Notes under the pieces: generated by a model
The model's input: only the letters and a program-made list of their open reading frames with translations
The model's database searches: none
What the model was told of the DNA's origin: nothing
Shown here: positions 8,383 to 17,266 of the stretch, piece by piece
Layout: each line of letters starts with the position of its first letter
Numbering within the stretch: the first letter of the stretch is position 1
Source: Abyssibius alkaniclasticus
GTDB taxonomy: Bacteria > Pseudomonadota > Alphaproteobacteria > Rhodobacterales > Rhodobacteraceae
DNA: 64,000 nt
Assembly: GCF_020447305.1 (NCBI RefSeq)
Contig: NZ_CP095732.1
Coordinates: forward strand, 2,016,501-2,080,500
Direction: 5' to 3'
Program-made: the position numbers and the translations under genes

Positions 8383-9537
8383 ATGCTGCTTCGTGCCCTG
8401 ACCCTGCTTCTGACCCTCTTCGCCCTGCCAGTCTTTGCGCTTGAAACCACCGCGCGCGCAGCGATGGTGATCGATTATGATACCGGCATTGTGCTGCTCG
8501 CCAAAAACGAGGATGAGCCGCTGCCACCGGCATCGATGTCCAAGCTCATGACGCTGAACATGGTGTTCGAGGCGCTGGAAGACGGGCGGTTGACGCTGGA
8601 TGAGGAACTGCCGGTTTCAGAGCGCGCCATGTCTTACGGCGGCTCGACCATGTTTTTGAACACGCGCGACCGGGTGAGTGTTGAAGACCTTATCCGCGGC
8701 GTGATCGTGCTTTCGGGCAATGATGCCTGCGTTGTGCTGGCCGAGGCGCTGGCCGGAAGCGAGGAAGAATTCGCCCGCCGCATGACAGAACGCGCGCAAG
8801 AGCTTGGCATGTTGAACTCTACCTTTGCCAATTCCAACGGCTGGCCCGATGACAACCAGCGCATGTCGGCCCGCGATCTGGTGTTTCTGGCGCGGCGGCT
8901 GATCAAGGAATTTCCGCAATATTACCCGTATTTCGCCGAAACCGAGTTCGGCTTTGACGAACGTGCGCCGCAAAACCGTTTTAACCGCAACCCGCTACTG
9001 GCGCTGAATATCGGGGCGGACGGGTTGAAAACCGGCCATACAATCGAGGCGGGCTATGGGCTTGTCGGCTCGGCCATCCGCGACGGGCGCCGTGTTGTGA
9101 TGATGATCACCGGCATGGAAAGTGAAGCCGCGCGCGAGTCCGAAGCCGAGCGGCTGATCAACTGGGCCTTTCGTGAATTTACGCAGCGCACCTTGTTCAA
9201 CGCCGGCACACGGCTGGCCGAGGCGGAAGTCTGGCTTGGCACCGCGCCGAATGTGGGTCTGACCCTGCAGGAAGATGTATCGCTGCTGCTCCCGTTCCAA
9301 CAGCTCAACAATATCAGCGCGCAAGTGCGTTATACCGGGCCGATTGCCGTGCAAGACGGGGCGCGCAGCCAGATCACGATGGGTGACGAATTGGCGGTGC
9401 TAGAGGTTTCTGTGCCAGATTTCGGGGACTATTCCTTTCCACTGGTGGCAATGGAATCGGTGCAGCCTGCCGGGTTTGTGGCGCGTTTTGGCGTGGCGTT
9501 CAACCAGCTCAAAACACAGATATTGTCGGCATTGTGA
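8383..9537 (+). CDS. D-alanyl-D-alanine carboxypeptidase (penicillin-binding protein, S11 family)
   Basis: 384 residues with an N-terminal signal peptide (LLTLFALPVFA, cleavage near residue 19). The three active-site motifs of S11 serine peptidases are present: SMSK at 51-54 (nucleophile Ser51, Lys54), SGN near 112 and KTGH near 212. A C-terminal beta-rich domain follows, as in DacA/DacC-type PBPs. It trims the terminal D-Ala of the peptidoglycan pentapeptide in the periplasm. The tmk start (GTG) overlaps its stop codon, so it heads a tightly packed run of housekeeping genes. Confidence 0.93.
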   Translation: MLLRALTLLLTLFALPVFALETTARAAMVIDYDTGIVLLAKNEDEPLPPASMSKLMTLNMVFEALEDGRLTLDEELPVSERAMSYGGSTMFLNTRDRVSVEDLIRGVIVLSGNDACVVLAEALAGSEEEFARRMTERAQELGMLNSTFANSNGWPDDNQRMSARDLVFLARRLIKEFPQYYPYFAETEFGFDERAPQNRFNRNPLLALNIGADGLKTGHTIEAGYGLVGSAIRDGRRVVMMITGMESEAARESEAERLINWAFREFTQRTLFNAGTRLAEAEVWLGTAPNVGLTLQEDVSLLLPFQQLNNISAQVRYTGPIAVQDGARSQITMGDELAVLEVSVPDFGDYSFPLVAMESVQPAGFVARFGVAFNQLKTQILSAL

Positions 9538-10160
9538 GCGCAGTGCGCGGCCGGTTCATCAGTTTTGAAGGGGCCGATGGCGCGGGCAAATCCACCCAGG
9601 CGCGGCTTTTGGCGGAAAGGCTGCGGGATGCGGGCCACACGGTTACGCTGACGCGTGAGCCTGGCGGCTCGCCCGGTGCCGAGGAAATTCGCAAATTGCT
9701 GGTCGAAGGTGACCCGGCGCGCTGGTCGGCGGAAGCCGAAATTCTGCTCTTTAACGCCGCGCGCCGTGACCATCTGGAGCGCAGGATCGCCCCGGCGCTG
9801 GCCAAGGGCCATATCGTGATCAGCGACCGATTTGCCGATTCAACGCGCGTCTATCAGGGGGTTGCTCGGGCCGAACTGCGCGACCTGGTCGACAGGCTGC
9901 ACGCGCTGATGATCGGCACAGAGCCTGACCTGACCCTGGTTGTGGATCTGGATTCGCCAACCGGCCTGTCACGCGGCTTGGCGCGGCAATCGGGTGAAGA
10001 CCGTTTCGAGGAGCTTGGCGCCAGTTTTCAGGCGCGGCTGCGCGCCGGGTTTCGCGCCCTGGCCGAGGAATTTCCCGAACGCGTAAAGCTGGTCGATGGG
10101 GCGGGTCGCCCAGAAGACGTGGCCGCGCGTATCTGGCCGCATGTTGCGGCGCTGTTGTGA
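9534..10160 (+). CDS. tmk: Thymidylate kinase
   Basis: 208 residues. The P-loop GADGAGKST is at 13-21, followed by the LTREPGG motif with the Arg that contacts substrate, and SDRFADSTRVYQG, the DR(Y/F) signature of thymidylate kinases. It phosphorylates dTMP to dTDP for DNA synthesis. The best start is GTG at 9534, which overlaps the stop of the preceding gene (GTGA); this gives the normal distance to the P-loop. The downstream holB overlaps it in the same manner. tmk next to holB is a common bacterial arrangement. Confidence 0.95.
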   Translation: MSAVRGRFISFEGADGAGKSTQARLLAERLRDAGHTVTLTREPGGSPGAEEIRKLLVEGDPARWSAEAEILLFNAARRDHLERRIAPALAKGHIVISDRFADSTRVYQGVARAELRDLVDRLHALMIGTEPDLTLVVDLDSPTGLSRGLARQSGEDRFEELGASFQARLRAGFRALAEEFPERVKLVDGAGRPEDVAARIWPHVAALL

Positions 10161-11272
10161 TGGCGGATGAATTTGATATTCCCGAGCCCGACAGGGTAGA
10201 CGGCGCGCCGCACCCGCGCGCCACGCTGGCCCTGTTCGGGCAGGCGGCGGCAGAGCAGGCATTTCTGGCAGCCCAGGGTGGCGGGCGGATGCATCATGCC
10301 TGGATGATCACCGGGCCACGGGGCATTGGCAAGGCCACATTGGCCTGGCGGATTGCGCGTTTCGTGCTGGCTGGAGGGGGCGATGACGGGCTGTTCGGCG
10401 CGCCCGAAACCCTGGATATTGCCCCCGACCACCCTGTTGCGCGCCGAATACTGGCGCTGGGTGAACCGGGTCTGCATCTGGCGCGGCGCAGCTATGATGA
10501 CAAAACCAAGAAGCTGAAAACCGTGATCTCGGTCGACGATATTCGCGCGCTCAAATCCTTTTTCAACCTCAGCGCGGCCGAGGGTGGCTGGCGCGTGGCA
10601 ATTGTCGATGCGGCAGATGAGCTGAACAGCGCCGCCGCCAATGCGCTGCTGAAAATTCTGGAAGAGCCGCCCGCGCGCACGCTTATCCTGCTGGTTTGCC
10701 ACCAGCCCGCGCGGCTTCTGCCGACCATTCGGTCGCGCTGCCGTGCCCTGCGCTGCCAACCGCTTTGCGATGCCGATCTGGGGCGCGCGCTTGTCGCCGC
10801 CGGGCTGGATGCGGGCGATGACCTGCCCGCGCTTGCCGCGCTTTGCGAAGGTTCGGTGGGCGAGGCGGCACGGCTTATGGCCAGCGGCGGTGTGGCGCTT
10901 TATCGTGGCATCATCTCGATGCTGGCAGGTGCGCCGGGGTTGGACCGTGCGGCCGTGGCCAAGCTTGGCATGGCCTGTAGCGGGGCGGCCAATGCCGATA
11001 CCTATGACAACACAATCCGCCTGACCTTGCTGGCCCTGTCACGGCTGGCACGGGCCGGGGCGGGGGTGCCGCTGAACGTGGTCGATGCATTGGAAGGGCG
11101 AATGTTGGCCCGTCTTTCCCCCAGCCAGGTGGCGGCGCGCAACTGGGCCGCGCTTAGCCAGGAGCAGACCGCGCGGCTGGCCCATGCGCGCGCTGTCAAC
11201 CTTGACCCTGCGCAAATGATCCTTGATACCTTTCTGCAAATAGATACCGAGGCGCGCCGCTGCGCGAGTTGA
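10157..11272 (+). CDS. holB: DNA polymerase III, delta' subunit
   Basis: 371 residues, an AAA+ clamp-loader subunit. GPRGIGKATLAWRIARF gives the P-loop region near 54-60, ISVDDIR a conserved segment used by delta'/gamma, and NALLKILEEPP is the signature of clamp-loader ATPases, followed by TIRSRC (sensor/arginine-finger motif SRC). It forms the clamp loader with gamma/tau and delta. The start can be GTG 10157 or ATG 10160; both overlap the tmk stop. The gene sits between tmk and tatD in one operon. Confidence 0.94.
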   Translation: MMADEFDIPEPDRVDGAPHPRATLALFGQAAAEQAFLAAQGGGRMHHAWMITGPRGIGKATLAWRIARFVLAGGGDDGLFGAPETLDIAPDHPVARRILALGEPGLHLARRSYDDKTKKLKTVISVDDIRALKSFFNLSAAEGGWRVAIVDAADELNSAAANALLKILEEPPARTLILLVCHQPARLLPTIRSRCRALRCQPLCDADLGRALVAAGLDAGDDLPALAALCEGSVGEAARLMASGGVALYRGIISMLAGAPGLDRAAVAKLGMACSGAANADTYDNTIRLTLLALSRLARAGAGVPLNVVDALEGRMLARLSPSQVAARNWAALSQEQTARLAHARAVNLDPAQMILDTFLQIDTEARRCAS

Positions 11273-11273
11273 T

Positions 11274-12050
11274 ATGCTGACTGACAGCCATTGCCATCTG
11301 GACTTCCCCGATTTTGACGGGGAACATGCCGAAATTATTGCCCGCGCACAGGCGGCAGGGGTAACACGCATGGTGACCATCTGCACCAGAATGGCGGCGC
11401 TGCCCAATGTGCAGGCCATTGCCGAAGCGCATGAGAATGTGTTTTTCGCGGCCGGCATCCACCCGATGAGTGCGGCCAAGGAACCGCCTGTCAGCGTGGA
11501 CGATCTGCTCGCCATCGCCCGCCATCCAAAAATGGTGGGGATTGGCGAAACCGGGCTCGATTACCATTACAGTGCCGACAGTGCCGCGCAGCAAAAAGCC
11601 AGCCTTGCCGTGCATATTCAAGCCGCGCGGCAAACCGGCCTGCCGCTGATCATCCATGCGCGCGCCGCCGATGACGATATGGCCGAAATTCTGACTTCCG
11701 AGCATAAGAACGGTGCGTTTTCCTGTGTCATGCACTGTTTTTCATCCGGCCCTGAACTTGCGCGCGCCGCGCTCGAGCTTGGGTTTTATCTTTCCATGTC
11801 GGGCATTGTGACCTTCAACAAATCGCAGGCGTTGCGCGATATTTTCGCCGCCGCGCCGCTGAACCGCATATTGGTCGAAACCGATGCGCCCTATCTGGCC
11901 CCCATGCCGCATAGGGGCAAGCGGAACGAGCCTGCCTATACCGCGCATACCGCCGCCAAAGGGGCCGAGATATTCGGAACAAGCCCGGAGGCATTCGCCG
12001 CCGCAACCGAAGACAACTTCAACCGCCTGTTCACAAGGGCCGCGTCATGA
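11274..12050 (+). CDS. tatD: TatD-family metal-dependent hydrolase (DNase)
   Basis: 258 residues. It starts LTDSHCHLDF, the first metal-binding HxH of the TatD amidohydrolase fold. GIHPMSA, GETGLDYHY, IHAR, VMHCFSS and ETDAPYLAP follow in the order expected for the metal ligands and active-site Asp. These proteins are Mg-dependent deoxyribonucleases or hydrolases; the precise in vivo substrate is not known from sequence. It begins one base after the holB stop and is overlapped by the next gene (ATGAGC). Confidence 0.94.
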   Translation: MLTDSHCHLDFPDFDGEHAEIIARAQAAGVTRMVTICTRMAALPNVQAIAEAHENVFFAAGIHPMSAAKEPPVSVDDLLAIARHPKMVGIGETGLDYHYSADSAAQQKASLAVHIQAARQTGLPLIIHARAADDDMAEILTSEHKNGAFSCVMHCFSSGPELARAALELGFYLSMSGIVTFNKSQALRDIFAAAPLNRILVETDAPYLAPMPHRGKRNEPAYTAHTAAKGAEIFGTSPEAFAAATEDNFNRLFTRAAS

Positions 12051-12841
12051 GCCTGCGCGCCACCATCCTTGGCTGCGGCTCATCCGGCGGTGTGCCGCGC
12101 ATCGGCGCCGGCTGGGGTGATTGCGACCCGGCCGAGCCGAAGAACCGCCGCCGCCGTTGCTCCATGCTGCTGGAGCGGGTTGGTGCGGCCGGCACCACGC
12201 GCGTGCTGGTCGATACCGGCCCGGATTTGCGCGAGCAGCTTCTTGCAGCCGATGTCAGCACGCTCGATGCCGTGGTCTATACCCATGCCCATGCCGACCA
12301 TGTGCATGGCGTGGATGATCTGCGCATGGTGGTCATGGCAATGGGCCGCCGCCTGCCGGTTTGGGCCGATAGCGCCACAGCCGATGCGCTGGTCAGCCGC
12401 TTTGGCTATGTGTTCGTGCAGCCCGAAGGTTCGGCCTATCCGCCAATTCTCGACCTCAATATCATCGAAGGTGATGTCACGGTTGAAGGGGCAGGGGGCG
12501 CGCTGAGCCTGCAGCCCTTTCGCGCCAAACATGGCCGGATCGATGCGCTTGGCTTTCGTATTGGCGGGCTGGCCTATTTGCCCGATGTCTCGGCGCTTTA
12601 CCCTGAAACGCGCGCGGCGTTGGCGGGGCTCGATATTCTTGTGATCGACGCGCTGCGCCGCCAGCCCCACCCGACCCATGCGCATCTGGACCAGACCCTG
12701 GAATGGATTGCCGAACTGGCGCCCGGGCGCGCGGTGCTGACCAATATGCACAACGATCTGGATTACGCGACCGTGCAGGCCGAAACCCCGGCGCATATCA
12801 CCCCTGCCCATGACGGGATGATGCTGGACCTCAAGCCGTGA
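12047..12841 (+). CDS. Metallo-beta-lactamase-fold hydrolase (PhnP-like)
   Basis: 264 residues. The N-terminus LGCGSSGGVPRIG is typical of the PhnP/YciV-like MBL group. HAHADHVHGVDD supplies the HxHxDH zinc ligands near residues 81-86, DVS and a late HxH/HAHLDQT segment the others. PhnP cleaves cyclic ribose phosphates, but there is no phn operon here; the conserved position after tatD suggests a general housekeeping role. ATG 12047 overlaps the tatD stop, and its own stop is overlapped by the AEC transporter start. Confidence 0.88.
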   Translation: MSLRATILGCGSSGGVPRIGAGWGDCDPAEPKNRRRRCSMLLERVGAAGTTRVLVDTGPDLREQLLAADVSTLDAVVYTHAHADHVHGVDDLRMVVMAMGRRLPVWADSATADALVSRFGYVFVQPEGSAYPPILDLNIIEGDVTVEGAGGALSLQPFRAKHGRIDALGFRIGGLAYLPDVSALYPETRAALAGLDILVIDALRRQPHPTHAHLDQTLEWIAELAPGRAVLTNMHNDLDYATVQAETPAHITPAHDGMMLDLKP

Positions 12842-13773
12842 TTTTTACACTTTTGCAGGTTGTCATGCCGGTGTTTCTGGTCATCGGTGGCGGGTTTCTT
12901 GCGGCTCGGTTCACGATCCTCAGCCGTGAAAGCTTTGATGCGGTCATGCGTTTCGTGCAGCAGATTGCCATTCCTAGCCTGCTGTTTCGCGCGGTGTCCA
13001 CGCTTGATCTTGCAGCGGTGTTCGATTGGCGCTTGCTGGCTTCGTTCTATATTGCGGCCACGACAAGCTTTGTGCTGGGCATAATCGGCGCGCGGCTGTT
13101 TTTTGCCCGCCGCCCGGGCGAGGCCGTGGCCATTGGCTTTGCGGCGCTCTTTTCCAACTCGGTGCTGCTGGGCCTGCCGATCATGGAGCGGGCATTCGGT
13201 GCAGATGCGCTGGCGCCGAATTTTGCCATCATCGCCATCCACGCGCCGTTTTGCTACCTTCTGGGCATTTCGGTGATGGAGGTTTCGCGCGCCGATGGGC
13301 GCGGAGCCGTGCAAACCCTTTCAGCCATCGGCAATGCCATTATCCGCAACGCCATAACCGTGGCGCTGGCGCTTGGGCTTGTCGTGAACCTGACCGGCCT
13401 GCCGCTTTGGGCGCCAATCACCGAAGCGCTGGATATGCTGGCGCGCGCAGCCCTGCCGGGGGCACTGTTTGCGCTTGGCGGTATTCTGATCCGCTACAAG
13501 CTGAGCGCCAATCTGGCCGAGGCGGGGATGATTACCGCGCTGTCACTGGTGCTGCACCCGGCGCTGGCCTATCTGCTGGCGGGGCCGGTATTTGATCTGC
13601 CCATTGGCTATATCCGCTCGGCGGTTGTGACCGCAGCAATGGCGCCGGGGATCAACGCCTTCATTTTTGCCAACATGTATGACCGCGCAAAAGATACGGT
13701 CGCCAGCGGTGTTTTGCTGGCGACCGGAGTTTCGATCCTATCGGCCTCGGCCTGGTTGTGGCTGATCGGCTAG
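12838..13773 (+). CDS. AEC-family (auxin efflux carrier-like) transporter
   Basis: 311 residues, almost wholly hydrophobic. About ten membrane segments can be traced, beginning with TLLQVVMPVFLVIGGGFLAA and ending with the GVLLATGVSILSASAWLWL helix. Conserved features include NSVLLGLPI in the middle and PGALFALGGIL in the second half. Members move organic acids or related anions; the substrate cannot be told here. The start is GTG at 12838 overlapping the upstream stop. It is the last gene of the plus-strand run and converges on the ABC transporter operon. Confidence 0.88.
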   Translation: MIFTLLQVVMPVFLVIGGGFLAARFTILSRESFDAVMRFVQQIAIPSLLFRAVSTLDLAAVFDWRLLASFYIAATTSFVLGIIGARLFFARRPGEAVAIGFAALFSNSVLLGLPIMERAFGADALAPNFAIIAIHAPFCYLLGISVMEVSRADGRGAVQTLSAIGNAIIRNAITVALALGLVVNLTGLPLWAPITEALDMLARAALPGALFALGGILIRYKLSANLAEAGMITALSLVLHPALAYLLAGPVFDLPIGYIRSAVVTAAMAPGINAFIFANMYDRAKDTVASGVLLATGVSILSASAWLWLIG

Positions 13774-13791
13774 CCAGAAGTGCTGCGCCGT

Positions 13792-13848
13792 CCCGGGCCT
13801 GACCCGGGACCTCGTGCAGCAGGGCAGAGGCCCCGGGTCAGGCCCGGG
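13792..13848. repeat. Long inverted repeat between convergent genes, likely bidirectional terminator or dispersed palindromic element
   Basis: Two 17-bp arms (CCCGGGCCTGACCCGGG at 13792-13808 and its exact reverse complement at 13832-13848) flank a 23-bp spacer. Each arm is itself a short hairpin (7-8 bp stems with a 5-nt loop). It sits between the stop codons of the AEC gene (13773) and the permease gene (13865), so it can end transcription from both sides. There is no T-run, so the mechanism may not be classical rho-independent. The motif looks like a mobile palindromic unit of alphaproteobacterial genomes, but only one copy was seen here. Confidence 0.7.
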
Positions 13849-13864
13849 GCGCGCTGTTCTGAAC

Positions 13865-14716
13865 CTAACCCTGGCTCATCCCGCGCAGGCGTTCGGACCG
13901 GCGGCGCAGCATTTCCACGGTAATCAACAGCAGCACCGAAATGGTGATCAGCACGGTGGCCGCGGCCAGAATGGTGGGGCTGATCTGCTCGCGCAACCCG
14001 GTGAACATCTGCCAGGGCAGGGTCTTCTGGCCCGCCGAGCCGACAAACAGCACCACCACAACCTCGTCAAACGAGGTGATGAAGGCAAACAGCCCGCCGG
14101 AAATGACGCCCGGCAAAATCAGCGGCATTTGCACCTTGAAGAAGGTGCGCACCGGGCCTGCGCCCATATTGGCGGCCGCGCGGGTCAGACTTTTGTCAAA
14201 CCCGACCATTGTGGCGGTGACAGTGATGATCACGAAGGGAATGCCAAGCACGGCATGTGCCAGAACAACGCCCCAATAGGTGCCCTGCAGCCCGATTGTC
14301 GAGTAGAAGAAATACATCCCCGCCGCCGAGATGATCAGCGGCACGATCATCGGCGAAATCAGGATAGCCATGATCGCCCGGCGAAACGGCACATGGGTCT
14401 GGCTAAGGCCAATGGCCGCCAAAGTGCCAAGCGATACTGAAACCAGCGTCGCCATCGGCGCGATCTTGAGCGAGTTGAGCAGCGGGCGATACCAGTCGGG
14501 ATTGTTGAAGAAGTCATCGAAATGCTTCAGCGAATAGCCCGCCGCCTCGAACCGCAGCATCTCTGGCGTGAAGGTAAAGAAATCCTGTGCGTTGAAGGCC
14601 AGCGGAATGATCACCAGGATCGGGAAGATCAGGAAAAAGAAGATCAGCGCGCAGATCGTCAGATAGCTGTAATGCCAGATGCGCTGGCCTGCAGATGCGT
14701 AGTTCGGAAGTGCCAT
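13865..14716 (-). CDS. ABC transporter permease, PotC-type
   Basis: 283 residues with about six membrane segments, the first being YSYLTICALIFFFLIFPILVI. The cytoplasmic EAA-type loop is around TRAAANMGAGPVRTFFKVQMP followed by LILPGVISGG, the contact for the ATPase. It would form the membrane channel together with the larger permease encoded 3 bp upstream. The cluster (ATPase, binding protein, two permeases) is of the polyamine/spermidine-putrescine/iron class (MetI-like superfamily). Confidence 0.9.
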   Translation of the reverse strand: MALPNYASAGQRIWHYSYLTICALIFFFLIFPILVIIPLAFNAQDFFTFTPEMLRFEAAGYSLKHFDDFFNNPDWYRPLLNSLKIAPMATLVSVSLGTLAAIGLSQTHVPFRRAIMAILISPMIVPLIISAAGMYFFYSTIGLQGTYWGVVLAHAVLGIPFVIITVTATMVGFDKSLTRAAANMGAGPVRTFFKVQMPLILPGVISGGLFAFITSFDEVVVVLFVGSAGQKTLPWQMFTGLREQISPTILAAATVLITISVLLLITVEMLRRRSERLRGMSQG

Positions 14717-14719
14717 GCT

Positions 14720-15991
14720 TTACCCCAGTTTCACATTATCAATGCCGACGATCTTGTCATAAACCCAGTAAAGGATCAGAACCGCCGCAAGCAGGATGGC
14801 ACCAAGCGCGCCGACCAGGCCCCAGTTTCCCGCACCCGACCACTGATAGGCGATCCGGTTGGAGATGAACGACCCTGTCGGCCCGCCCACAAGCTCGGGG
14901 GTGATGTAATAGCCCACCGACAGGATGAAGACGAGGATCGCGCCCGCGCCGATGCCCGGAATGCTTTGCGGAAAATAGACCCGCCAGAAGGCTGTCCAGT
15001 CATTCGCGCCAAGGCTTTTGGCGGCGCGCACATAGCTTGGCGGAATGGTTTTCATGACCGAATAGAGCGGCAAGATCATGAACGGCAGCAAGATATGCGT
15101 CATTGCGATGATCACACCCAACTTGTTGTTGATCATCTGGAAGCGGTTGTCATCGGCCAGAAGGCCAATGCCCACCAGAATATCGTTGATCACGCCCTGT
15201 TCCTGCAACAGCACTTTCCAGGCCGAAGTGCGCACCAAAAGCGATGTCCAGAAGGGCAGCAGCACCAGAATGAGCAGCAGGTTGGCATGGCGCGCCTTGA
15301 GTGTGGACAGCAGATAGGCGATCGGATAGCCCAAAAGCAGGGTCATGAAGCAGATCAGCGCCGAAACCCAGGCCGTGCGGCCAAACAGCATCAGGTGCAG
15401 GCTTTCATTGGCGGGGCGGCTTTCAATCTCGCCTGTGACCTTGGTTTTATCAATCGCCGCCAGAAAATACCCGCTGGTATAGCGGCCCGAATAGGCCTGA
15501 ATGGCCGACCAAAGCGCAGGGTCGCCCCATTCGTCATCAATTTCGATGAATTTTTCGCGGTAGGGGCCGTCATTGGGAATGTCCCAATCGCCCACCTGCC
15601 GGCCCGCTTTGCGGATTAGCGTGGTAATGCCGGAATATTCAAAGTTGAGGCGGCGCGCCAGGGTCATGCTGGTGCGGGCCTCATCGGCGATCTGCAAATC
15701 GGCGGCGAGCGCGGCAAACACCTCTTCGGGTGGCGCAACGCCGCTGTCATCGTCCCAATCACGCAGGGCTTCAACCGTCAGCGGGATCGTGTCGGTCACC
15801 ACCGAGTTTTCGACCGAGCGCATCAGCATCTGCCCGATCGGAAACACAAAGCCGACGATGACGAAAACCAGAAGCGGCATGATCAGCCCAAGGGCGCGCA
15901 GTTTCTGGCGGCGCAATGCCCGTGCCAGGCTGCGTTTCAGCGGCGTGCCATCGGCGGCGCGCATCGGTTCATTGGCGGTTGTGTCACTCAT
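14720..15991 (-). CDS. ABC transporter permease, PotB-type, with a long extracytoplasmic insert
   Basis: 423 residues. After a first membrane helix (LIMPLLVFVIVGFVFPIGQML) there is an unusually long soluble stretch (about 60-185), then the five-helix MetI-like core with the EAA loop around RAAKSLGANDWTAFWRVYFP. Ordinary PotB proteins are near 280-300 residues; the insert probably lies in the periplasm and is shared by a subgroup of putative polyamine permeases. It pairs with the PotC-type permease 3 bp downstream. Confidence 0.9.
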   Translation of the reverse strand: MSDTTANEPMRAADGTPLKRSLARALRRQKLRALGLIMPLLVFVIVGFVFPIGQMLMRSVENSVVTDTIPLTVEALRDWDDDSGVAPPEEVFAALAADLQIADEARTSMTLARRLNFEYSGITTLIRKAGRQVGDWDIPNDGPYREKFIEIDDEWGDPALWSAIQAYSGRYTSGYFLAAIDKTKVTGEIESRPANESLHLMLFGRTAWVSALICFMTLLLGYPIAYLLSTLKARHANLLLILVLLPFWTSLLVRTSAWKVLLQEQGVINDILVGIGLLADDNRFQMINNKLGVIIAMTHILLPFMILPLYSVMKTIPPSYVRAAKSLGANDWTAFWRVYFPQSIPGIGAGAILVFILSVGYYITPELVGGPTGSFISNRIAYQWSGAGNWGLVGALGAILLAAVLILYWVYDKIVGIDNVKLG

Positions 15992-16072
15992 CCCGGAACT
16001 TACCCTGCTGTGTTTTTAGTGTTGAGGGCGAAACGGGGCCAAACGGCCCCGTCTCAGTTTTTCAAAACCAGC

Positions 16073-17185
16073 TTACTGCGCCAGCCATGCCTGGAATTTC
16101 GCGTCGATTTCGTCGCGATAATCAGCCCACCACAGGTAGTTGGTGACAAAGGCACCGTCCATGTTGGCCGGATCGGTCGGCATATGCGGACCCATCGGAA
16201 TGCCAAGTGTGGCATGGTCGCCTACAAGCGGCGCCGAGGAGGCACGTGCAGGACCGTAGCTGATATAGGCAGCCTGGTCAGCCAGACGCTGCGTGTCGGT
16301 TGCGAAATAGACATAGTCCAGCGCGCGGGCCAGACGGTCATCCGGCAGGCCGGTCGGAATGATCCAGCCGTCAAGGTCGAGCATCTGATAGCCCCAGGCC
16401 ATGCCAACAGGCTGGTTCTGCTCGGCGATAACCGAGAACAGACGGCCGTTATAGGTCGAGCCCATGAAGATTTCGCCATCGGCCAGCAACTGCGGTGTTT
16501 CTGCACCGGCGGTCCACCAGACGGTGTCGGCCTTGATGGTGTCGAGCTTGGCAAATGCCCGCGCTACACCTTCATCGGTTTCCAGCATGTCATAGACATC
16601 TTCCATCGCAACGCCGTCACAGATCAGCGCCCATTCCATGTTGCCAATCGGGCGCTTTTCAAGCGAGCGGCGGCCCGGATAGGTTTGCTGGTCGAACACA
16701 TCGCAGGCATTTGTCGGTGCGGGCGTGCCATCGGGCACCATATCGGTGCGATACCCGAATGTGGTCGAGAACACGATCTGCGGAATGTAGCAATCCGAAA
16801 TCAGCGTATCGCCAAAGTCTTCGGTTGGAGTCGAGCCGTCGGCACCCGGCGCAAGCATGGTGTCAAAGTCGATTTCCATTGCCAGACCTTCATCGCACAG
16901 GCGCATGGCATCGGCGGCGATCACGTCCACAACATCCCAGGTGATATTGCCGGCTTCGTTCATGGCGCGCAGCTTGGCCACAGCCTCGCCCGAGCTTTCA
17001 TCATTGATGATGGCAATGCCGGTATTGGCGATATAGGGGTCGTGATACGCAGCCTGCTGGGATGCCGAATAGGCACCGCCCCAGGATACGATTGTCAACT
17101 CATTTGCCATATGGCCAGCGGCACTTGCGGCGCCCGCCATAGCAATGGCGCTGGTCGCGCCTATGATGATATTCGTTAGCTTCAT
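16073..17185 (-). CDS. Periplasmic solute-binding protein, spermidine/putrescine type
   Basis: 370 residues. A signal peptide (TNIIIGATSAIAMAGAASA) precedes a mature start ANELTIVSWGGAYSASQQ, the beta-strand and GG loop seen in PotD/PotF-like and ABC-type iron/polyamine binding proteins. WWTAGAETPQLLADGEIFMGSTYNGR is a characteristic ligand-pocket region. It captures the substrate and delivers it to the permeases encoded downstream. An AGGGAGAAG ribosome site precedes the ATG at 17185. It is the second gene of the operon, after the ATPase. Confidence 0.9.
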   Translation of the reverse strand: MKLTNIIIGATSAIAMAGAASAAGHMANELTIVSWGGAYSASQQAAYHDPYIANTGIAIINDESSGEAVAKLRAMNEAGNITWDVVDVIAADAMRLCDEGLAMEIDFDTMLAPGADGSTPTEDFGDTLISDCYIPQIVFSTTFGYRTDMVPDGTPAPTNACDVFDQQTYPGRRSLEKRPIGNMEWALICDGVAMEDVYDMLETDEGVARAFAKLDTIKADTVWWTAGAETPQLLADGEIFMGSTYNGRLFSVIAEQNQPVGMAWGYQMLDLDGWIIPTGLPDDRLARALDYVYFATDTQRLADQAAYISYGPARASSAPLVGDHATLGIPMGPHMPTDPANMDGAFVTNYLWWADYRDEIDAKFQAWLAQ

Positions 17186-17266
17186 AAAGCTTCTCCCTTA
17201 TTTACCCGTCATTTGTGTCCGCGCCGCGGGTCACGGCGGCGGATCATTGCGTTGCGTGCGCTCATC

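Noticed and set aside
14522-15619. 365-codon plus-strand open frame opposite the permease genes
   Set aside because: His/Gln/Arg-rich product typical of the reverse of membrane-protein codons; both permeases are well supported.
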